Shown: positions 11,372 through 22,446 of the stretch, piece by piece
Position numbering within the stretch: position 1 is the stretch's first letter
Layout of the letters: every line of letters begins with the position of its first letter
Origin: Rutstroemia sp. NJR-2017a BVV2
Lineage: Eukaryota > Ascomycota > Leotiomycetes > Helotiales > Rutstroemiaceae
Direction of reading: 5' to 3'
DNA length: 64,000 nucleotides
NCBI GenBank assembly: GCA_002946415.1
Contig: NJPS01000013.1
Location: 1,612,001-1,676,000, forward strand
Made by a program: the position numbers and the translations under genes
Notes under the pieces: model-generated
Databases searched by the model: none
Told to the model about the DNA's origin: nothing
What the model saw: the letters and a program-made list of their open reading frames with translations, nothing else

Positions 11372-13289
11372 ATGGCAACACAAACCGCCGCTGGAAAGCG
11401 CGGACCTTCAGTTTTGGTAGGCCCAACCAACGGACAGACAGTCCCTTTTCAGAGAAATAAGGTAAACTGACCTCTTCAGGTAACCGATTCACGCGAGCGA
11501 CAACGTCCTTCAACATCACGAAGCAATTCCCAAAGACCCAGCTTCAATGGCACAAATGTCGCGAAACATCCAACACCAACAAGGTTCATTTCAGTCGATA
11601 GTGTACTACAATATGCCTCACAAATTCCTTCTGGGCAAGCTCGCGGACCACCAGGCCGACGACCGCAACAATATACTCAACGTCGAGCGAGTATTGGTCC
11701 GATTACTACGCGAATCGCGCAACAGAATGTTCCCGGTCGAAGCACAAAGGTCAGCGAAAAATTGGTTTTACTTCCCGAAACGGTAGATGAGAAGGAGGAT
11801 TCTGATGTGGACGAGTTATTGGGGGCGGATAATCGAGCGCGGATGGATGGGGAGATTGGGCCATTAACAGATATCGAAAGAGACGTGCTGAAAAAGAGAG
11901 GTGGTATACGAGGAAAGAGTTATGCGGAACGGCTACCGAAAGCAAAAAGAGCAAACGAATTGGCTAGAGTTACGGCTTACTGCACGGCGCAAGCATATAG
12001 AACGATGGCTACTGCGGCGTTTGTCAAGGAAAGGCACGGCGCTAAAACGAAGCTATACGATGACTGTCTTTATACGGTTTACCATCTTCCTCTACTACCA
12101 GGTTCAGAAGGGTTCCGTGTAAGGAGTAGTCCGGTTCTCAAAAGTCCCGGTGGAAAAGCGGTGCTGGATGAAGAGATCGAGAGGAGCGAGAATAGAGATT
12201 ATCACGAAGGCTATTTCGAAGATACAGATACATATGGTGTCAGAGGGGGAGACGATAGTCCTCGCAACGAAACCGATCTAGATAGAGTCAGGAGAGAGGA
12301 GGACGCTCGGAGAAAAAGAGAAGAGACCCATGTTTTCGAGCAAGGCAAGAGAGCCGATAGTCCTAACCGCCTAGCACCAGATGCCAAAACTTTCGCGGAA
12401 ATGTTTGTCTTCTCCTACGGAGTAGTCGTCTTCTGGAATTTTACCGAACATCAAGAAAAAGATATTCTAGCCGACCTAACATTCTCGGAGCACAACACCG
12501 GCGTGTCGCTTGTCACTCGACCACAGGATGAAGATGATTTCGAAACAGAGGAGCTCCACTTCGAATACAGTCCGTTTGTTGACCGTCCACGAATCTTCAA
12601 CGATATGATCACTCTTAGGAGTGGTGATCACATGATCAAACTAGCGATGAGCCATGCCATCGCACAGAGCACGAAGCTGAGCTTCTTCGAGGAGAGGATG
12701 TCGCAGACTATGATATCAGCAGAACATGTGCCTAAGCATCTGGCTCTGACAGGCCAGCTTGGATTATCCCGAACGGAGGTCCTCAAGATCCTAGGTCGTC
12801 TTTTCAAAAGTAGAGTTGACGTTAATCTTTGTAGGTGATTCCAGTCCGTCCGTTTGCGTTGCTAATTTCGTGTCAGCCTCAAACATTCTCGACGTCCCCA
12901 ATTTCTTCTGGGATTCCGAACCTACCTTACATCCGCTCTATACTGCCATTCGCGAATATCTCGAAATCGGTCCTCGTATCAAGACTCTCAACGAACGCTG
13001 TCGGGTGTTCTTAGACCTGGCGGAGGTCTTAAGTGATAGCATTGCAGACACGAAGATGAGCACCATCACATGGATCGTCATCATATTAATCGTCATCAGT
13101 ATTGCAGTGACGCTCACCGAAGTAGGGCTGAGGTTTGCTATATTAGAAAGAGAAGCTCATGGTCATAGTGGTGCTGGCGCAACACTCATGGCTAGGAACT
13201 GGACGCGGTTCGACTTTGACGCTCCACAGCTGGAAGCGATTTGTGGGAAAGAGATAATTGATACGACTTTTTCCGACTTGGGAGTTTGA
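11372..13289 (+). CDS. DUF155 (RMD1/RMND1-like) membrane-anchored protein
   Basis: Exons 11372..11416, 11480..12830 and 12877..13289 give 602 residues in one frame. The first intron must be removed because it holds an in-frame stop. The second (46 nt) joins VDVNL to SSNILDVPNFFW, restoring a conserved stretch. A basic Ser/Arg-rich N-terminus is followed by the DUF155 core (FSYGVVVFWNF to FFWDSEPTLHPLY, then REYLEI and LNERCRVFLDLAEVLSD). The C-terminus has one hydrophobic anchor (TWIVIILIVISIAVTLTEVGL). The family includes yeast Rmd1, Rmd8 and mitochondrial Mrx10/RMND1. There is no clear mitochondrial presequence, so I favour the Rmd1/Rmd8 branch. Conserved length and motifs make the call firm; the compartment is inference. 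Confidence 0.9.
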
Positions 13290-14357
13290 GATGGCAGTTA
13301 ATCGGTGTACATGAAATGACATTTTTTGGTTTTGGTTCTCTACTTCGTTTGGAATGGAGCTAGTGCTGATTGGCGGGTTGTAGACAAAGGAGTTCGTGAT
13401 GTGGTTCGTGCGCAGTCGCGCTTCACATTCACTCGTTTTTGGTGCTAGCACTGCGTTTGCACTCTGTTGAAACAGTCATAGAACCTTTTTAAATTCGTTC
13501 ACTCTGCAAATATCTGTCACTTTTTAATATTCGCTAGATAGGGTTAGATGCGTTTATTCTGCAAATGTCTTTTCCGGTGTGGGCTCATTTTCCTCACTTC
13601 ATCTCTTACCAAACCGAAAGATTAATTGCAGAAGCCATTGAACTGATCTCCTTTTCTTACTCATCAATTTCTGTCGTCGAATTCTACGCCGAAACAGATT
13701 TCCCGTGAGCCCCACTTGCGTGTGTGTCTTTCGCCGTAGAGTCGTTTCATGATTTCATCTGTTTGCTCTGCCTACATTTGAAGATCTACTTCGCTCGCTG
13801 TTTGTCTCATACATGCTCTTTCTCCATCACTCCCCATCTTTTCTGCCTTGCCAAACGACCTTTCTCCAAACCTCAGCATCTCTCATTCGTTCGATGAGGC
13901 TCAACCGGAACCGGATATGTGTCTCTCAACTCATATCCAATCGGGCGTTGCTCTCGCTCCATTCGTATCAAGAGTCCTCTTTCCACCGTCTCTTGGTCGA
14001 GACCTCCTCCGTTTGCACCTTGGTTGCCTCTTCCCATCACATCTCACTCCTTTTCTGTCCCGGTTGTACTATGACTACTCTTTTGCCATCATATCTTCTG
14101 CTTCGCCACCCGTTACGGCAGGTTTCCTGCGGGCGTCAAACATATGATGTTCTCCCCTCTTGGTCTACCTCTTAGCTCTCCGCAGATTTTACGGGTACCT
14201 GCAGTAGCTGTTGATTGATTTGCTTCTCCACCCTATTACATTGCTGTCTTTTGAGACGTCAGCCGTACAAGTTTCCCGATCGCTTGGGCATGGAGTTCGC
14301 AGCTAAACAACCTTTCGACAATCACCCATCTCCCATCACATACTTCAGGAGCAGATC
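13290..14357. other. Pyrimidine-rich region upstream of the Cys-rich protein gene
   Basis: The + strand is C/T-rich with overlapping Ser/Pro/Leu-rich frames (13813-14175, 13848-14147) that have no recognisable match. It may be promoter and leader, or contain undetected upstream exons of the next gene: a CTTCAG acceptor-like site precedes the proposed ATG, and another acceptor (GACGTCAG) lies near 14260. Confidence 0.35.
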
Positions 14358-15451
14358 ATGCCCATCCTTTCTTCCAAAATCACACAACTTTCTCAAAGAC
14401 TTTTCTGTGTATCTTATCCTGCCACTGTCCAAGTTAGCAACATTGGCATCTTCAAAGTCTCCAATGAGAAACTAGTCAACGGTCATACTGCTCTCTCAAC
14501 CTTACTTGGTAGGTAAGCATCCTTCCACCTGGACCTCCTTCTACCTGGACCTCCTTTCACCTGGACCTCCTTCTACCTGGACCTCCTTTCACCTGGACCT
14601 CCTTTCACCTGGACCTTCTTTCACCTGGACCTCCTTTCACCTGGACCTTCCTTCACCCCGCTCTTCCGTCGTGTGGCGCATCTACCTCTTACTAACGCTC
14701 GGTCCAGAGGAACTGTTTCCGACTCCACGTCTCCTACTCGTACAGGCTCTCACCCAGCGTCAACATTGTGCGGCGTTGCCATCGCAGAAGTCGGTACTTC
14801 TCTTCGAAAGTCTTCTTTATCCTCTCCATCAGTTAGTCCATCTACCGCCGCGCTCCCATCCTCATAATACTTCCGCGTCATACTAAAACCTCACAGACTC
14901 CCTCTTCACCTCAGTTATCCATCGCCAGCTATCGGCGTCAAACTTCTACCTTGCCTCTTGTGCATCAGCTTTCCGTCGCGGAGCCTCTTTCGCTAGTCTC
15001 GACGACTCAGGGCTGCCCATCAATTCTAGCCTTTCAACCACAGGTTGCTCCCACTTACATCCATACGCTAACTACTCAAAGGGATTAGATCAGAATGGGC
15101 AACACGAAAGATTCAAAGACCAAGAGATGTCTGGGCGAGGCGGGAGAGTGTGGCCACGGTAGAAAGGATGACCATTGCCCGACCCACCAATTTCATTGCA
15201 AATATGCTTGTATCCCGAATGCATCCTTCTCGAAAAAGTCCGGCTACTGTACGTCATGCGGCTTAGTCCATGAGGAATACAAGTATAAAGACGAGTGTAG
15301 ACCGCGGGGTGTTTCTGATGATGATAATGATGCTGATGACACGGATCTATATCTTCGTTGCACTGTTGTTGTGGGCAAGAAGTGGTGCTTTAAGGGATGC
15401 GATAAGAATTGTTATCCGAGTAAAAAGGTTAAGAATGATCGGAAGACATGA
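14358..15451 (+). CDS. Unrecognised Ser/Thr-rich protein with Cys-rich C-terminus, 4 exons
   Basis: I do not recognise this protein. Four segments (14358..14512, 14708..14831, 14897..15043, 15089..15451) join to 262 codons without a stop. Signals are fungal: GTAAGC with TTACTAAC and CCAG, GTTAGT with ATACTAAAAC and CACAG, and a weaker GTTGCT with GCTAAC and TTAG. The first 140 residues are Ser/Thr/Pro-rich. The last exon encodes about 118 residues with some 14 cysteines in CxxC-like and spaced pairs (ECGHG, CTSCG, CFKGCDKNC), an acidic DDDNDADD insert and a basic tail. No signal peptide is seen from this start, and upstream exons may exist. An ATG in the last exon (15095) could give a stand-alone 118-residue protein instead. 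The Cys spacing might bind zinc or form disulfides; function unknown. Confidence 0.45.
14522..14656 (+). repeat. 16-bp minisatellite, about 8 copies
   Basis: The unit is TTCACCTGGACCTCCT with C/T variants, repeated head to tail about eight times. Because 16 is not a multiple of three and the unit has no stop, all three forward frames stay open through it, which creates false ORFs. It lies inside the proposed intron 14513-14707, making that intron about 195 nt. Confidence 0.9.
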
Positions 15452-16873
15452 TTAGCGAGGATGTCATGAAGGATTGAAAGTGAATGGGTATATGGGTGCT
15501 GTAAATGTTCCTGGTAGCATGGGCAGAAAATGTGGCCACATTGGTCCAGTGTGTTCGGCTGAGCAGGGAACTCTTCGAGTTCTGTAAGGCTCTCTGGACC
15601 CTGGTGGATGGGCTCTTCGGCGTAGAAAATACTAGTTGATTTAGGACAATATATTACAGCTAGATACTGTTACCAGATAAAGATTCTAGATATCCTAAGA
15701 TACTGTAATGTTTTCATTGTCCAGATACCTTTCGGGTAATATTGTCGGCCTGTTATTTCTGACCCGGGCCCGCAGAGATGAGTTTTTCTTTTGCGGGGTT
15801 ATTAGATTATTGAAGGGATTCATAGTGTATTGATGTTTAAAGATCTGGCTTTTGAGTACAGGGAGACTGATTTGGGGTAAACAAAGTGCGAAACGAGTTC
15901 ATGCAAGGTGCGCGGAAATGTTTTAGTTACTAGGTAGGAGCACTTAATCTCATACAATGTTCTCGCTGGTAAACATTGGTGATAAATGGCACAAATCCGA
16001 ACTTAGACGTAAGATGATTTTGTGATTGTCTTCCAACTCCTACGTGTCCTCCTAGCATTGCCCCTTTTCTCATTCCCATATCCCCCTTCTCCAATCATTA
16101 GGGTTGTCTTCCATTCTCAGACTACTTACCCCCCCAACAGCATCTTGCTGATATAATCTCTGCCCAGGCTAGAACGGATGCGAAACACTTCATATATCTT
16201 AAGTGAGGTCTCCCCAAACATAATGCTGAAATTCTATATACACTGTGGAGGAACTCTTCAACTTCCTGTATAGGTTCGATCCGGGGTGTAGATATATATG
16301 TATTAGTAATGGCTGTTCCACTGCTATATAGACTGCAAGTGTTCGTGTTTTCATATGTTCTAAACTGCTGTTACTGTATATATGGGCGATAAGAATTACA
16401 AAATGGAAAGCACCGTACGGCTTCCGCCACAAAATATAGTATCCTCTGCAATATTTGCCCTATCAGTCATAAGTACTATATGCGCAGTAGATCAGAGGAG
16501 TGAGGAGTGAGGAGTAGGCTTAGAAACCAGTAGGCTTGCCACTTGCTTATATTGTTTATATCTATATACCAGAGATACTACTCGGCTCTGAATGGTTGAA
16601 ATTTTGTTACTTTCTGGTCGCTGATTCGCTACTTCTACCAGTATAATATACTCAAATTTTAGGGAGCATCACAATTTTACGAATCACGGCGATTATGGTA
16701 TGATAAAAGATCAGATATTATATTCCAGGGGGAGTTAGGTAGTTATGCTACAGAAGTTACAGTACTCTCAAATCACCAGCTGGGAGCCTGAGATTACTTC
16801 TAAAAGGAAAGTTCAAGTTGGTACGCCAATAAAACGTACTAATGCTGATCTACTGTTTATACTTTGCAGACCC
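15452..16873. other. Intergenic region between convergent genes, with a MITE relic
   Basis: It holds the MITE at 15611-15770. The rest is AT-rich with no recognisable gene; the minus-strand frame at 16199-16432 has no coding character. Confidence 0.5.
15611..15770. mobile_element. MITE relic, AACAGGCCGAT family, copy C
   Basis: The left end (GGCTCTTCGGCGTAGAAAAT) and the right end (GTCGGCCTGTTATTTCTGAC, from 15744) match the family ends in inverted orientation. The interior, read on the minus strand, shares GGTATCTGGACAATG and CAGTATCTTAGGATATCTAG with the copy near 39.9 kb. About 160 bp, non-coding. Confidence 0.55.
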
Positions 16874-18358
16874 CTAGGTCGAGGGACCGATTCTCCATGG
16901 GATATTAAAAACGAATAGGCCAATTGGTTCATCAGCGAGCTCGTAGACCTCTGCGAGTTCACTTAAATACTCAAACATAAAGTTTGATTGCAATTCTCCT
17001 GCATCCTCGTAATTGATACGACTGCGGATAATCCAGTAAGCTACTGTTCTGACATTGTTCCGACGTGTAACATCTGTGAGCCAGTTGCGACATCTTTTGT
17101 TCATTTCGCTAAAGAATCGAGTTCGGACTAGACTTTCCATGTCGGTGAGTTGTGGCTCGTACTTCAACGGGGTGTCCCCGTTCAAATTTCGCCAGTGCAA
17201 GAAAGTGGCCCTACGAGGTTCTTCCCATTGATGAGGCAAAGCGTTGGTCCTAAGTGCGTTGGCTATGAGGAAGTCACATGCGTTTCGGGCCACAACCGCA
17301 GGGAGAGACATTGCTCCATGCCAGCCCCCAACACCAGTGATCTTCCAAAGCTTATCGGACTTGGTCATGAAGAAACACTCTGCAGTTAATTGCCGGTGGG
17401 TAAGAAAACACTCGGCGTCGACCTTTTTGAAGTTTTCCCGCTTGAATTCCCGCGTCACAATATGACGGTTAACTCGGGCCATTTGCAAGTCATACTCCTC
17501 GTTCTGAGGTAGCACGCTATCGTCTTGAGCAACGAGTATTTCGTGATCGACTATTCGTAACAGCAAACTGTGAAGAGGCTCTTCCTTGACTGGCATGACA
17601 TCGAGGAGCTCATCTTGATTCTTCCTGAAAGGCCCAACTTCAATTTCAACCGGTAAATTAAAGCGTGGACTAAATGAGGAACTCCATGGTAAGCATTGTG
17701 TCTCTGAGTCTCGTGCACGTAGTGCACCTGCTCGGTCAAAAGTGACGGTCTCCATCTTGCTCATATACTCTGCTATAACTAGCGCAATTTCAACCTTCTC
17801 TTCCTCTTCCAGCTGGTAGTAGAAATCACAAAGTTGCTCTCCTGGCAGCTTTTCCAATATGATATACGGTGTCTTGATAGCGTTGTCATCTTCGTTATCC
17901 CAAGCAACAACTACGGGAGAACACAAGAATTCAAATCGTTGGAGATAGAGCAGAACGGCAACTTCAGTGTTGTTGCTTTCTGTAGGGTGATTATGTCTGT
18001 CTCCGATCTTTAAGATGTAATCCGGCTTACAGTCGTCAGAAAACTTAATACAGTAGAGTCTCAACCCGATCTCTTCCATCCCCGATGGCATCCCAAGTCC
18101 GATGTCCATACAAAGTTGAGACAATTTGAGCTTGAAGCCTGTACGAGATGGGAACCAGCACCAATCATCATCTGAGTCGTCATCCGATTCATATGCTATA
18201 TAGTAGGTATCACTATCTTCACTAAGAACCGATTGACGTCCGTCACGTACCGACGAAACGTCACTTACCGAATCAGTGTCGGCCTGGGAGTGAGCTGAAT
18301 CAATGTTAGTTCCATCATCATGGTCTACTAGCGTGTCAACTATGCTGAGGTTGTCCAT
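16874..18358 (-). CDS. APH/CHK-like fungal protein kinase homologue lacking catalytic residues
   Basis: The 494-residue frame starts at the first ATG (MDNLSIV), eight codons after a possible acceptor site (TATCACAG) of a 5' intron with donor GTGAGT near 18450. An acidic Ser/Asp-rich N-terminus (1-70) precedes an aminoglycoside-phosphotransferase-like fold: DYILKIGD (ATP Lys K117), NNTEVAVLLYLQ and YIILEKLPGEQL. In active members the catalytic loop reads HGD and the metal site IDW. Here the corresponding positions are HRQ (321-323) and GVGGWHG (342-348), so the catalytic Asp and metal-binding Asp are both absent. The frame is intact, so this looks like a pseudokinase and not simple decay. Such APH-like proteins are expanded in fungi, mostly without known substrate. 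It sits beside a gene-poor block. Confidence 0.72.
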   Translation of the reverse strand: MDNLSIVDTLVDHDDGTNIDSAHSQADTDSVSDVSSVRDGRQSVLSEDSDTYYIAYESDDDSDDDWCWFPSRTGFKLKLSQLCMDIGLGMPSGMEEIGLRLYCIKFSDDCKPDYILKIGDRHNHPTESNNTEVAVLLYLQRFEFLCSPVVVAWDNEDDNAIKTPYIILEKLPGEQLCDFYYQLEEEEKVEIALVIAEYMSKMETVTFDRAGALRARDSETQCLPWSSSFSPRFNLPVEIEVGPFRKNQDELLDVMPVKEEPLHSLLLRIVDHEILVAQDDSVLPQNEEYDLQMARVNRHIVTREFKRENFKKVDAECFLTHRQLTAECFFMTKSDKLWKITGVGGWHGAMSLPAVVARNACDFLIANALRTNALPHQWEEPRRATFLHWRNLNGDTPLKYEPQLTDMESLVRTRFFSEMNKRCRNWLTDVTRRNNVRTVAYWIIRSRINYEDAGELQSNFMFEYLSELAEVYELADEPIGLFVFNIPWRIGPST

Positions 18359-18691
18359 ATCTCCACTACTATCTGTGATACAGTAAGATATTAACAAGAA
18401 CGTCAAAGCTTCCAAAAGAAAATGAACTTGCCAAGTTGCCGTGAACTCACCGATCTACTATGATATTGACTTCTGAGTATTGTTTGTAAAGTATAATCTG
18501 CTAAGAATGATTCAACGGATGTGATCTGCCGTTTGTCCGAGTGGGTTCTACTGTTGTAGTAATATATATAAGTCGGGATATTATTGCAAATTAATAAAAC
18601 ATTATCCACCATTGTTCCAGAAATTTCCAGACCAACTGCTGAGTTGTTCGACTGCTATATAGTCGATGTTCAACTTAAGAGTTGAAAGAAA

Positions 18692-18869
18692 GTAGTAGAG
18701 AGGAGATGGAACCAAGATATTGTAAGCTACGATTTAAGCATCTTGTGACTTTCTTTGTAAAGCAACAATGAATTGTATCTTACATTAAAACAACCGTAGT
18801 AAGAAGGAAACAGAACAAAGATATCATAAGCTTCTTGTAACTTCTTCTTTGTCAAACAACCTTGAATGG
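18692..18869. repeat. Imperfect tandem direct repeat, two units of about 80 bp
   Basis: Unit 1 (18692-18774) and unit 2 (18796-18869) align through GTAGTA, GAACMAAGATAT, ATAAGC/GTAAGC, TTCTTGT/ATCTTGT, CTTTGT and CAAC..TGAAT, with small gaps. This looks like an old local duplication; no coding content is seen. Confidence 0.5.
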
Positions 18870-19159
18870 CAGTAATAAGTTATTCTATGTATAAGGGCCC
18901 CATGATATTTTCGAATCAAAGAGTCTAGCAAACATTATCGGACGGTTGGACCTTTAGATATTCGAACAATTGCTTTTCGAGATACCTTTGAAATATACTC
19001 TCGAGCAAACCGCTGTTGTTTCCGATGCTATATGAGCTCTCGATCTTTCTTCTATTATACTCTAATCAGGATAGAGATGTTCATATTGGTAGAAGACTTT
19101 GCCACTGGCCCACTGCTGACAGTAGGATAGTTTACGCAACCTAGGAGCTTACTTAAAGC

Positions 19160-19415
19160 TAGGCTGCGAAATGGGTACCCATGGGTGGGTAATTGCCATC
19201 TCCAACCCACCCACGGGTACCCATGGGTGGGTTTTCCAACTGCCCGCCTACCCAATCTGGGGTGGCACGTACCCTAAATGGGCCCGTGACAGCTAAATGG
19301 GTTGGGTTACCCGCCCCAACCCACCCAATGGGTACAAATCAGCCCCTATAACCCACCCATGGGTGCCCCAACCCGGCGGGTACCCAACCCACCCGGTGGG
19401 TAGGTTCGCAGCCTA
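19160..19415. mobile_element. hAT-type MITE with 8-bp target duplication
   Basis: The element begins TAGGCTGCGAA and ends TTCGCAGCCTA, an 11-bp perfect terminal inverted repeat. The flanks are an exact 8-bp direct repeat CTTAAAGC (19152-19159 and 19416-19423), the duplication length of hAT transposons. The 256-bp interior is built from repeated palindromic GGGTACCC and CCCATGGG motifs with no ORF. It is therefore a non-autonomous element that would need a transposase in trans. Confidence 0.85.
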
Positions 19416-22400
19416 CTTAAAGCTACGAACAAAACAAGACGTCAATTCTGGTGAAGTCACTGAAGTGGGACCTCCTCATTGCAAGGAAGCTATAGCCTAT
19501 TCAGCTCACTCAGGCTATCAAGACTTCCATGTCTCGAGGCCAATATACGTTGATCGACACGTGTTGCCCCTAAGCTCTCTTCGGACCTTCCTTGCAAGTA
19601 GCACATCGCTTTGTAGAATCATTCGGATTCATTCTTGTCAACGCATTTAGCACACATGAACTTCTCCAGTATAGCTACTTCCGGCAGCTAGCTCACATGC
19701 TTGTCACGGTTTATGGTCATTTTGGCATAAGTGGTGGCATATGTTGGGCCTAAGTTACATAACTAGGTGCAAAGCATAACTCTCTTTGGCTACAAGGATA
19801 CGACGACGAAACTTGCTATGATAGCATTGATGAGGATGATCTAAGGCTGAGTGAGAGTGACCTCGAATACGCTGGATAAGGTAGCACAAATGGTCTAAGA
19901 AGGATATACAAAAACACACAACTTCTGCGACACAAATATTAGCAATGGCAAGCAGGTACCACCATACGCAAGGGATAAAACTGTTCTGCAGTTGCCCCAA
20001 CTAGATGTAGCTATTGCAAGCGCTTGAATGTCAGTGTGCAACTATGATGCTCCAACACTGCCCCTAGACTCATATGCATGGTACTAGTATATAGTGCCTG
20101 ATCTGGCGTTTTACGTAGCTTGAGCCACGGGGCCACAACATCGATTATGTACAAAACCCCCATCTCATGATCTTGCAGAGGTGGTACAATTTCTCAGTCT
20201 TTAATTCAGCAGTTGTACCCAAGAGCTTGCGCAGATACACGAGTTATATCTCATAACCTACTGTACTACAGTGTGATCTGTGAAGAGCATCTGAACTATG
20301 TGAGAACTTTGAAGAACCGGGTAAGTTGCGAACACGTTGCGAAAACTTGATATTTTGCAAAATCATTTGATAATACGAGGTGTCTCGCCGACTAACATCG
20401 GGCGTTGTTGGAATCTACAATTGCCCAATCAAATATTGCGATTCTCCTAGGCAAGTAATAAGTATGTAGAAGAAGTGTGGCCGAGCCTCCCCCTCTTTAC
20501 AAGAAACACAACGAAAGGATCCTGAAAATGATCCAAGTATGTTATCGAACTACTCCATACATTTATTGAGAAGCCCTGTTGCAGTATGCCGTGTGTTCAA
20601 GACGACGCTGCCTGTCGACGCGTACAGATTCAGATAAATCCACTGGGACGACACTCCAAGCCGAGGTCATCGGCCAGATCTTCATCCACCTACGAGGTAT
20701 ATAAACGTATATGAAAGAACAGAAGATATATGCGAGAGAAGTGTGAAGCTACAAACCATCGTGTAGATTTGATCAAAAACCTGGATGACAGCCGCAAAGC
20801 AAATTCTTTCTCTGTCGATATGTATCAGATCTGCAGACTGGCACTCGCTTCTTACAGAAAGAGGACATAACAAGTCACGATTCCGCTTCTCTTCCCCCTA
20901 TTATTTTGATTATGCAAAGGAAGGACTATACACAACCTGAGAACTATCGAGCTCGGCCTTCAATTGATATCTGAATTCAGTGTCCGTCCTACCGGTATAG
21001 ATGACTACGGTCGCCAATTACTTCTGCAAGACCGACCAGAGGTAAGAAGGGTTCGCCATATAGTATGAAAGCTGAATAGTACCTTGGAGGAGAAACGGAA
21101 TTGGCGCGTCGAGGTTATTGATAACCCAGGTTAGGCCGTTACCGTTGAGTCGGGGTCGACAGCCATCCAAAAGAACAATGAAGTTGACAACTGGTCTAGG
21201 TGGTGCTTGAGCCTTTATTCCCCATGATGATGTTATTAGAATAGAGAAGGGAGCCTTAACACTCTATCGTGATCATCCTCTAGCTTTTATCATTGCTCAC
21301 GCAATGACACATTCATTGAAGCGCCACAGCCACACCAACGGCTATCTCATTGACCTGGGCCACCCCATGCGCACTTGGATAGACGTTGACACGCACCTCA
21401 GAACGCACTTCCACGGGTTTCGAGACCTTCATAGGCTTAATTTCGTGCGGAAAATATGGGCTACGTTTAGTACAGTAGCAGTCTCAATATGGCTGCAATT
21501 TTACGCACTCTCGCGAGAATGCGAGGTTGAAGCCGAAAGGGGAGCAATGGCCATAATTTGGAGAGCAGGTTACAATCCTTGGGGTTGTGTCGAATAGGCA
21601 GAAACGGCTATTGAACGGAACCAAAGGTGGGGCATAAATATCAACGAGAGCTCGCCGACGAGCACACACCCTACTGTGAGTGTTTGTTGAACCCGTTTAA
21701 TGAGGCTCGTAGCTCTAACCGACATATCCCCTCATAGCTGCCGGAAAGAATCAGGAATTTTGGACACTGGATAGCGGAGACAGATAAAGCTAGGAAACAG
21801 ACACTTGCACAAACACAGAGAGAAGTATAGACCGAGAAGGATGCAGGGTAATAAGGCACTCGAGATCTCAAGTCCTCCTGAAGTGCCGTCAGCATCAGCA
21901 GCATATCCAAGGGCAGCTTCTTGGTGATATTGTGGCGATAGAATGCTCGGAGACTTGGATTATCTTTAGAAGGAGAGAACAAATCATTGAGTCGCTGACT
22001 GAGTAGTGATAATCGAGCACTCGTACCTGTGGAAAGATTGATACAGCTTCGTTCAGGCAGACTCATGGGCTTCTCTCGAGCGGATGACCTTCATGAAATA
22101 AACTAGTCGTTGATGTCTGTTGTCAGGGACATTATCATGCGGATACATATGTTTAACATTTCCGAAGTATCGAACAGTCTGGACCATGAAAACGGTGGAC
22201 ACATGTTATGGTTAACAGTCTCGAGACAGTCACCAGAGCACTGCAGAGCTGCCTAGGTATTTCTCGTGCTGACGGAACCCGGAAAAACTTCGATAGTGGT
22301 CACGTGAGACGCTCATTTATTCCGGCGCGCCATCTCAAGCGATTTCGCTGCCCTTCGAACAAGGAAACTAAGATAAGACTTTGATGACAAACTAATCCTC

Positions 22401-22446
22401 TTTTCCAACTTGCCAAATTCTCTCTCATCGTCCCCCTGGAGAAAGC

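Larger units (their letters stand above)
18359..22446. other. Gene-poor accessory block
   Basis: About 4 kb without a gene I can support. It contains an imperfect direct repeat (18692-18774 and 18796-18869), a hAT-type MITE (19160-19415) and scattered frames under 135 codons. The longest frames (plus 21304-21597; minus 21671-22066) have real ATGs but no family signature. The last 200 bases are the COX24 promoter and leader. Confidence 0.5.

Noticed and set aside
14506..14886. 126-codon frame rich in TWTSF/LDLLSPGP
   Set aside because: It is a by-product of the 16-bp minisatellite, which has no stop in any frame, and lies in a likely intron.
21304..21597. 97-codon plus-strand frame
   Set aside because: Real ATG, but composition and content show no recognisable protein.
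21671..22066. 131-codon minus-strand frame in the gene-poor block
   Set aside because: It has a real ATG but no family signature or supporting introns; not enough to call a gene.
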